From Pseudomonas moraviensis (GTDB lineage: Bacteria > Pseudomonadota > Gammaproteobacteria > Pseudomonadales > Pseudomonadaceae), in assembly GCF_900105805.1 (NCBI RefSeq), contig NZ_LT629788.1:2108001-2172000 (forward strand): a stretch of DNA of 64,000 nucleotides, in the 5' to 3' direction. Both the position numbers and the translations under genes were made by a program. Positions 59,467 through 64,000 of this stretch are shown piece after piece. Every line of letters begins with the position of its first letter. Position 1 is the first letter of the stretch. The notes beneath the pieces were generated by a model. The model was not told the DNA's origin and ran no database searches. It saw nothing but the letters and a program-made list of their open reading frames with translations.

Positions 59467-59511
59467 TTTTGACTTACAATGCGCGCCACCTCCAGACACC
59501 GGCCCCGCCTC

Positions 59512-60375
59512 ATGGACATCGACCTCGCCCGCACTTTTCTCGAAATCGTTCGTCACGGCAGTCTCGCCGCCGCCGCGCAGAAGCTGTTCGTCACGCAAAC
59601 CGCGATCACCGCACGGGTGCAGAAACTCGAAAGCCAATTGGGCAGTACGCTGTTCGTGCGCAATCGCGCCGGGGCGAAGTTGACGGCCAATGGCGAAGCG
59701 TTCGTGATCTACGCCAATCAACTGGTGCAGACCTGGGAAGCCGCGCGCCGCGACTTGCCGCTGCCCGAGGGTTATCACAACGTTCTGCACATCGGTGGCG
59801 AGGTCAGCCTGTGCAATCCGCTGATGCTTAGCTGGGCGGCGGAGCTGCGCGAGAAAATCCCCGGACATGCGTTGCGCATGGAAATCCGCGATGGCGAAAA
59901 CCTGCTGCGTCAGCTCGAACTCGGCGTGCTCGATGCCGCGCTGGTTTATCAGCCGGAATACTGGCCCGGGCTACAGGTCGAACAAGTGCTGGAAGAAAAG
60001 CTGATTCTGGTGCGCGCGCCCGAGCGCCCTGATCCTTACGTCTACATCGACTGGGGCCCTGACTTCCGCCGTCAACATGACGCCGCGCTGCCGGAAAAAG
60101 CCAAAGCGGCGCTGAGCTTCAACCTCGGCCCGCTGGCCCTGCAATACATCCTCGAACATGGCGGCAGCGGCTATTTCCGCACCCGGGTCGTGCGCACGTA
60201 TCTGGAAACCGGGGCGCTGGAAGCCGTCACCAAAGCGCCGGAATTCGGCTACCCGACCTACCTGGTGTATTCGCGTGATCGCGACTCGGCGGTGCTGCAG
60301 CAGGCCTTCGATCTGCTCCGCGAAGTGATCCGTACCGATGACGACTGGTCGCAGCGCTGGAACCCTCTGAGCTGA
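59512..60375 (+). CDS. LysR family transcriptional regulator
   Basis: 287 aa starting MDIDLARTFLEIVRHGSLAAAAQKLFVTQTAITARVQKLESQLG, the LysR winged helix-turn-helix with 'TQTAITARV.KLE..LG..LF.R'. An effector-binding domain follows (~90-287). It lies 110 nt downstream of the hypX-like gene on the same strand with a long hairpin between them, so separate transcription is likely. Its target is not evident; the adjacent hypX-like gene is one candidate. Confidence 0.9.
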   Translation: MDIDLARTFLEIVRHGSLAAAAQKLFVTQTAITARVQKLESQLGSTLFVRNRAGAKLTANGEAFVIYANQLVQTWEAARRDLPLPEGYHNVLHIGGEVSLCNPLMLSWAAELREKIPGHALRMEIRDGENLLRQLELGVLDAALVYQPEYWPGLQVEQVLEEKLILVRAPERPDPYVYIDWGPDFRRQHDAALPEKAKAALSFNLGPLALQYILEHGGSGYFRTRVVRTYLETGALEAVTKAPEFGYPTYLVYSRDRDSAVLQQAFDLLREVIRTDDDWSQRWNPLS

Positions 60376-60478
60376 CACCGCAGGCGCAGTCCGGAGCATG
60401 GCGCTTGTGACCTCAAGGTTGGCCCTGCAGACATCAGCGGATCGGCTACTCTGCCGGGTATAACGACAATACCCGCAG

Positions 60479-61633
60479 GTGAAAGCGTTGAGGCAGACCA
60501 CCGAGACATTTCGCAGCCGCTACCGTGCGGCCATTCACCCTTTGTACAACCCATGGCTGCACGGCATGTTCGTGCTGCTGTTCGGCATTCTCGCTATCGC
60601 TGCGTTCTGGCGCACGGTGCATTCGGTGAGCTGGCTGGAATGGCTGACCGTGCCGTTGACCCTGCTGCTGTTCAATTTCGGCGTGTACATGGTCCATCGC
60701 CATCTCGGTCATCAGAAAAAAGCGTTCGCAAAGATGTTCTACGCCCGGCATGCCGGCGACCATCACAGCTTTTTCACCCCCGGCCATATGACCTACGACA
60801 GTGCGCGAGACTGGCGGGTGATTCTGTTTCCGGCCTGGCTGATCGTCATTCATACGCTGCTCATCACCCTGCCCCTGTGGTGGCTGCTCGCGCAGGTCAA
60901 CGCCAATGTCGCCGGGCTGTTCGCCGGGTGCATGGTGCTTGGATATCTGCTCTACGAAGTGTTCCATGCCTGCGAACATCTGCCGCCGCAAAATCCGTTG
61001 AGCCGTTTGCCGTGGATCCGCCAGATGCGCCGTCTGCATGAATTGCATCATCGCCGCGAGCGCATGCAGGAACGCAATTTCAACATCGTTCTGCCCTTGA
61101 TGGACTACCTGTTCGGCACGCTGTATCGCGAGCCGGAACCCGCCCCTTTGAGATATTCGAAAATGCCCATGACGCGCATGCAGCACGAGATCGACATCGC
61201 CGGCGAACCGGTCGCCGTGCTGGCCTATGCCGCCAGCGTCAGTCACTGGCCGGACTGGCATCCCTCCTCATTGAAGATTGACGGTCCGCAACGTCCGCTG
61301 CATGCCGGTGCGCGCTTCGAAGAGGACATTCATGCCGGCGGACGTGCCGGCCATTTGCGCTGGGAAGTGACGGAATATCTGCCGGGACGGCGCTGGTGCG
61401 CCCGCGCGCAAAGCGATCAGGGCTTGTCCTTGCGGCTGACTTACGAGTGCTCGGCGGAGGCTGGCGGCACGCGCTTCGTGCGTACGCTGGAATATCGCTT
61501 TGACGGCTTGCTCATGCGCCTCGCCAATCGCCTGTTGCTCAAGCGGCGCATCGAACGCGAGTCTGCGGCGTCCATGCTCGCCCTGCGCGACACGGCCGCA
61601 CAGTTCATCGGCGCGGCGAGGGCCAGCGCGTGA
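60479..61633 (+). CDS. Fatty-acid-hydroxylase/sterol-desaturase superfamily protein fused to an SRPBCC domain
   Basis: 384 aa, GTG start. N-terminal ~225 residues: membrane di-iron hydroxylase with three hydrophobic segments and the histidine boxes HRHLGH, HAGDHH, HACEH and HELHH. Residues ~230-380 form a SRPBCC/START-like ligand-binding domain ('VAVLAYAASVSHWPDWHPSSLKIDG', 'RWEVTEYLPGRRWCAR', 'TLEYRFDGLLMRLANRLLL'). Joining a membrane hydroxylase to a lipid-binding domain suggests it hydroxylates a hydrophobic substrate presented by its own tail. It overlaps the downstream lactonase-like gene by GTGA, so the two are co-translated. Substrate unknown. Confidence 0.8.
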   Translation: MKALRQTTETFRSRYRAAIHPLYNPWLHGMFVLLFGILAIAAFWRTVHSVSWLEWLTVPLTLLLFNFGVYMVHRHLGHQKKAFAKMFYARHAGDHHSFFTPGHMTYDSARDWRVILFPAWLIVIHTLLITLPLWWLLAQVNANVAGLFAGCMVLGYLLYEVFHACEHLPPQNPLSRLPWIRQMRRLHELHHRRERMQERNFNIVLPLMDYLFGTLYREPEPAPLRYSKMPMTRMQHEIDIAGEPVAVLAYAASVSHWPDWHPSSLKIDGPQRPLHAGARFEEDIHAGGRAGHLRWEVTEYLPGRRWCARAQSDQGLSLRLTYECSAEAGGTRFVRTLEYRFDGLLMRLANRLLLKRRIERESAASMLALRDTAAQFIGAARASA

Positions 61634-62706
61634 AATTACGTCATCTGCCGGGCCTGCTGATCGTTCTCGTCATCGCCTTCTTGCTTTTGCTGCCAACCAA
61701 AGTCGAACCGGTGGCCTGGACACCGCCACCGGCGCCCTCGCTGAAAGACGGTATCTACGCGGACAACAAGCGCCTCAAAGGTGTGGCGAAGGTCGGGCCG
61801 AGCGACATCGAAGGCCCCGAAGCCTTGTTGCTGGAGGACGATTTCCTCATCACCGGATTACATGACGGCAGGCTGATTCGCAGCAGCCTCGACGGCACGC
61901 AGCGCAAGGTACTGGCCGACACCGGTGGCCGCCCGTTGGGCCTGGCCCGGCATCCGAACGGCATGCTGGTGATTGCCGATGCGGTCAAGGGTTTGCTGTC
62001 GCTGGATGCGCAGGGACAAATGATTCCCTTGACCACCGAGGCCAACGGTGTGCCATTTGGATTCACTGATGATGTAGCGGTCGACAAGTCAGGCCACTAC
62101 GCCTACTTCAGTGATGCCTCCAGTCGTTGGGGCTACGGCCAGGACGGCGAGGCCATCATCGAGCACGGCGCCGACGGACGCTTGCTGCGCTACGACTTTC
62201 AGACCGGCAAGACCAGCGTGCTGCTCGACAAACTGCAATTCGCCAACGGCGTCACTCTTGGCCCGGACGAGGCCTATGTGCTGGTCAACGAAACCGGCGC
62301 CTACCGCATCAGCCGCTATTGGCTGAGCGGGCCGAAGGCTGGCACCCACGACGTGTTCATCGACAACTTGCCAGGGCTGCCCGACAACCTCTCGTTCAAT
62401 GGCAGCAATCGCTTCTGGGTAGCCCTGTATGCGCCGCGCAATGCCTTGCTCGACGGCACGGCTGAACATCCGTTTTTGCGCAAGATGATCGTGCGGGCAT
62501 TGACGGTCTTGCCCAAGCCTGTGGAGAAGCGTGGGTTTGTCCTCGGTCTGGATCTGGACGGCAAGGTGATCGCCAATCTGCAGGATGCGAGCGATGGCAA
62601 TTACTCGCCGATCACTACCGTGCGCGAGTACGGGCAGTGGTTGTATTTCGGCTCGTTGAAGGCGGGGCATATGGGGCGGATAGGGTTGGATTCGGCGCTG
62701 AAGTGA
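61630..62706 (+). CDS. SMP-30/gluconolactonase/strictosidine-synthase-like beta-propeller protein
   Basis: 358 aa, GTG start overlapping the previous stop. N-terminal hydrophobic anchor or signal (GLLIVLVIAFLLLLPTKV). Then a six-bladed propeller: 'GPEALLLEDDFLITGLHDGRLIRSSLDG', 'GGRPLGLARHPNGMLVIADAVKGLLSLD', 'DDVAVDKSGHYAYFSDASSRWGYGQDGEAI', 'FANGVTLGPDEAYVLVNETGAYRISRYWL', 'LPGLPDNLSFNGSNRFWVALYAPRNALLD'. The last blocks are characteristic of strictosidine-synthase-like/adipocyte-membrane-protein members. It is likely a periplasmic or membrane-anchored hydrolase acting with the upstream hydroxylase, for example on a lactone or ester. Confidence 0.84.
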   Translation: MKLRHLPGLLIVLVIAFLLLLPTKVEPVAWTPPPAPSLKDGIYADNKRLKGVAKVGPSDIEGPEALLLEDDFLITGLHDGRLIRSSLDGTQRKVLADTGGRPLGLARHPNGMLVIADAVKGLLSLDAQGQMIPLTTEANGVPFGFTDDVAVDKSGHYAYFSDASSRWGYGQDGEAIIEHGADGRLLRYDFQTGKTSVLLDKLQFANGVTLGPDEAYVLVNETGAYRISRYWLSGPKAGTHDVFIDNLPGLPDNLSFNGSNRFWVALYAPRNALLDGTAEHPFLRKMIVRALTVLPKPVEKRGFVLGLDLDGKVIANLQDASDGNYSPITTVREYGQWLYFGSLKAGHMGRIGLDSALK

Positions 62707-62735
62707 GTCAGCGGGATTTGCGCGCAATTGAATTG

Positions 62736-62809
62736 CGCTATCGCGAGCAGGCTCACTCCTACAGGGGTACGCATTTCAAATTGTAGGAGTGAGCCTGCTC
62801 GCGATAGCG
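62736..62809. repeat. REP pair downstream of the lactonase-like gene
   Basis: CGCTATCGCGAGCAGGCTCA..CCTACA (62736-62763) and TGTAGGAGTGAGCCTGCTCG..ATAGCG (62782-62809), perfect arms of 28 nt. Between converging genes. Confidence 0.92.
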
Positions 62810-62814
62810 GTCTG

Positions 62815-62979
62815 TCAGTTGCTGGATCTATCGAACTTGTCCGGATCGTCGTCTTCGGGAAGCTCCTCGACCGGTTCTTCAGGATGCGCGGTGGTATGCG
62901 CCGGGCTGTTCGGTTCGGGACGGGTGGGAATCGGGTCGAAACCGCCCTGCTCTTCACTGGGGAATTTGGGGTCGTTCAT
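62815..62979 (-). CDS. 54-aa acidic, proline-rich small protein
   Basis: Starts MNDPKFPSEEQGGFDPIP with a GAGG Shine-Dalgarno; the C-terminal half is rich in Glu/Asp/Pro ('EEPVEELPEDDDPDKFD'). No domain is recognised; it is probably disordered. It ends a few bases from the REP pair. It shares direction with the DUF465 gene 99 nt upstream and may be in the same transcript. Coding is supported by the Shine-Dalgarno and composition only. Confidence 0.6.
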   Translation of the reverse strand: MNDPKFPSEEQGGFDPIPTRPEPNSPAHTTAHPEEPVEELPEDDDPDKFDRSSN

Positions 62980-63078
62980 GTGGCACCTCGCAACGAGTCG
63001 ATGGTTTGCAGACTCTGCACATTGGAGGTGCCGTAAGCCGTAGCCGTTCCCTTGGGAAAATGACCACGGGTCGGGCGA

Positions 63079-63333
63079 TTACTGGCCCGTCAGCGGCTGC
63101 CCCGCCAGTTGGGCGACGATCTGCTCCTTGACGATTACACGCTTCTCTTTGAGCTTTTTCAGGTCATCGTCAGTGGGGGCGTCTGACTTGGCGTTCTCGG
63201 CCTCGACGACCGCTTTATCGACATCAAAATACTTGTTAAGCAACGAATCCAGCTTCGGATCCTCGGAGCGTTTTTGCTCGATCTCTTCCTTCTTGCAGCC
63301 CAGGTCCTGATACAGATCATGTGAAACCGGCAT
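63079..63333 (-). CDS. DUF465 (YdcH family) coiled-coil protein
   Basis: 84 aa starting MPVSHDLYQDLGCKKEEIEQKRSEDPKLDSLLNKYFDVDKAV. The motif 'F..L..KY...D..V...E' followed by 'L..LK.KR...K..I..QL' is the DUF465 two-helix pattern. Function is unknown; proteins of this group are often stress- or stationary-phase-induced in pseudomonads. A GGAG-like Shine-Dalgarno is present upstream. Confidence 0.85.
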   Translation of the reverse strand: MPVSHDLYQDLGCKKEEIEQKRSEDPKLDSLLNKYFDVDKAVVEAENAKSDAPTDDDLKKLKEKRVIVKEQIVAQLAGQPLTGQ

Positions 63334-63537
63334 GAAACACCTCCATCAATTTGATCGACAACCAGCGCGACCGATGCGCTGACTCATTATCAGCATGGCC
63401 TTGGGCAATGGCTTCTGTCGACTCCCTGTCAGACCAGCGGTTGCCGTTCGTCGCCCTGTCGTAAATGCGATAAAACCTTTGCCGTGTCCTCCCGCTCCAT
63501 TGGATAACGCTCACAAAAACCTGCGTGGAGATACCCA

Positions 63538-64000
63538 ATGGACGGATTCAACCTGCGTCATCTCGCCCTGGCTGTTGCACTGTCTGCCGGCATGGGCAGC
63601 GCCTTTGCCGCGACTGACAACGACTTTGTCGATAACGCCGCTGCTGGTGGCATCGCTGAAATCGAAACCAGCCGCCTGGCCCTGGAAAAAAGCCAGTCCG
63701 CCGACATCAAAGCCTTTGCCAACCAGATGATCACTGATCACAGCAAGGCCAACGATGAACTGGCGGCGATTGCCAAAGCCAACGACATCGAAGTCCCGGA
63801 CACCACCACCCTGGTCAAGCAGGCCAAGGAAAAGATTCTCGACATGCGCGATGAATCCTTCGATGCGGCCTACGCCAATAACCAGGTCAAGGCTCACGAA
63901 GAGACGATCGAGCTGTTCAAGAAGCAGGCGAATACCGTGACCGATGACAAGGCCAAAGGCGCTACTGAACTGAAAGCGTTCGCGCAGAAAATGCTGCCGG
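63538..64000 (+). CDS. DUF4142 domain exported protein (partial, runs off the right edge)
   Basis: At least 154 codons visible from ATG 63538 (MDGFNLRHLALAVALSAGMGSAFAATDNDFV). The signal peptide probably cleaves after AFA. The mature part is a helical DUF4142 bundle: 'DFVDNAAAGGIAEIETSRLALEKSQSADIKAFANQMITDHSKANDELAAIAK'. Family proteins are periplasmic or outer-membrane-associated with a ferritin-like four-helix bundle; the function is not established. GGAG Shine-Dalgarno 9 nt upstream. The C-terminus is missing from the window. Confidence 0.88.
   Translation, partial: MDGFNLRHLALAVALSAGMGSAFAATDNDFVDNAAAGGIAEIETSRLALEKSQSADIKAFANQMITDHSKANDELAAIAKANDIEVPDTTTLVKQAKEKILDMRDESFDAAYANNQVKAHEETIELFKKQANTVTDDKAKGATELKAFAQKMLP

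Noticed and set aside
961..62809. Recurrent inverted repeats as a possible CRISPR array or IS ends
   Set aside because: They are isolated REP-type hairpin pairs spread singly between genes (and once in cobN). There are no regularly spaced direct repeats with unique spacers and no transposase nearby.

Overview
The window reads as a chromosomal segment of a fluorescent-group Pseudomonas. It is GC-rich, carries many 'GTAGGAGtGAGCCTGCTCGCGA'-type REP hairpin pairs between genes, and has Pseudomonas-style loci: divergent cobalamin operons, cysI-DUF934, cti, metH and giant DUF6543-type toxins. All calls come from reading the sequence and translations. No database search was run.

Layout. (1) 1-4.6 kb, minus strand: polar amino-acid ABC transporter (binding protein, two permeases, ATPase), then RidA, an IclR regulator and the start of a D-amino-acid-type PLP enzyme. 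(2) 4.7-7.6 kb: a small carbohydrate-binding-like protein, a thioredoxin-like protein and a TerC/CBS/CorC membrane protein. (3) 7.9-15.05 kb, minus: cobalamin riboswitch, cobW, cobN and a chlD-type chelatase gene. The chlD gene is split by a textbook -1 frameshift cassette: A_AAA_AAG, a 5-nt spacer, then a perfect 13-bp stem. (4) 15.1-21.8 kb, plus: a tightly overlapping operon encoding one or two tiny peptides, a 2OG-Fe dioxygenase, an SHMT-like PLP enzyme, a tandem ATP-grasp ligase, a TIM-barrel protein and an AzlCD exporter. It looks like an uncharacterised pathway for an unusual amino acid or small peptide, inserted between two divergent cobalamin operons. (5) 21.8-24.3 kb, plus: second cobalamin riboswitch, then cbtB, cbtA, cobE and cobM. 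(6) 24.4-51.4 kb: nfuA, cti and metH interleaved with three giant effector-like toxins. One has a C-terminal SET methyltransferase domain (1485 aa). Two are tandem LRR proteins with C-terminal NEL-type E3 ubiquitin ligase domains (2451 and 2403 aa). (7) 51.6-64 kb: cysI-DUF934, sohB, a histidine-phosphatase-fold protein, an SCP2 protein, an Xre-RES toxin-antitoxin pair, an orphan hypX/hoxX-like gene with a LysR regulator, a fatty-acid-hydroxylase/SRPBCC fusion with an SMP-30-like lactonase, and small stress-type proteins.

How the parts work together. The two riboswitch-led operons are predicted to respond to the same ligand. One makes the cobaltochelatase and its metallochaperone, the other cobalt import and corrin-ring enzymes. 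Their product, cobalamin, is the cofactor of MetH in the same window. The toxins share an N-terminal architecture and point to interaction with eukaryotic hosts. The most novel material is the tiny-ORF/dioxygenase/ATP-grasp operon, the chlD frameshift cassette and a REP pair translated in frame inside cobN.
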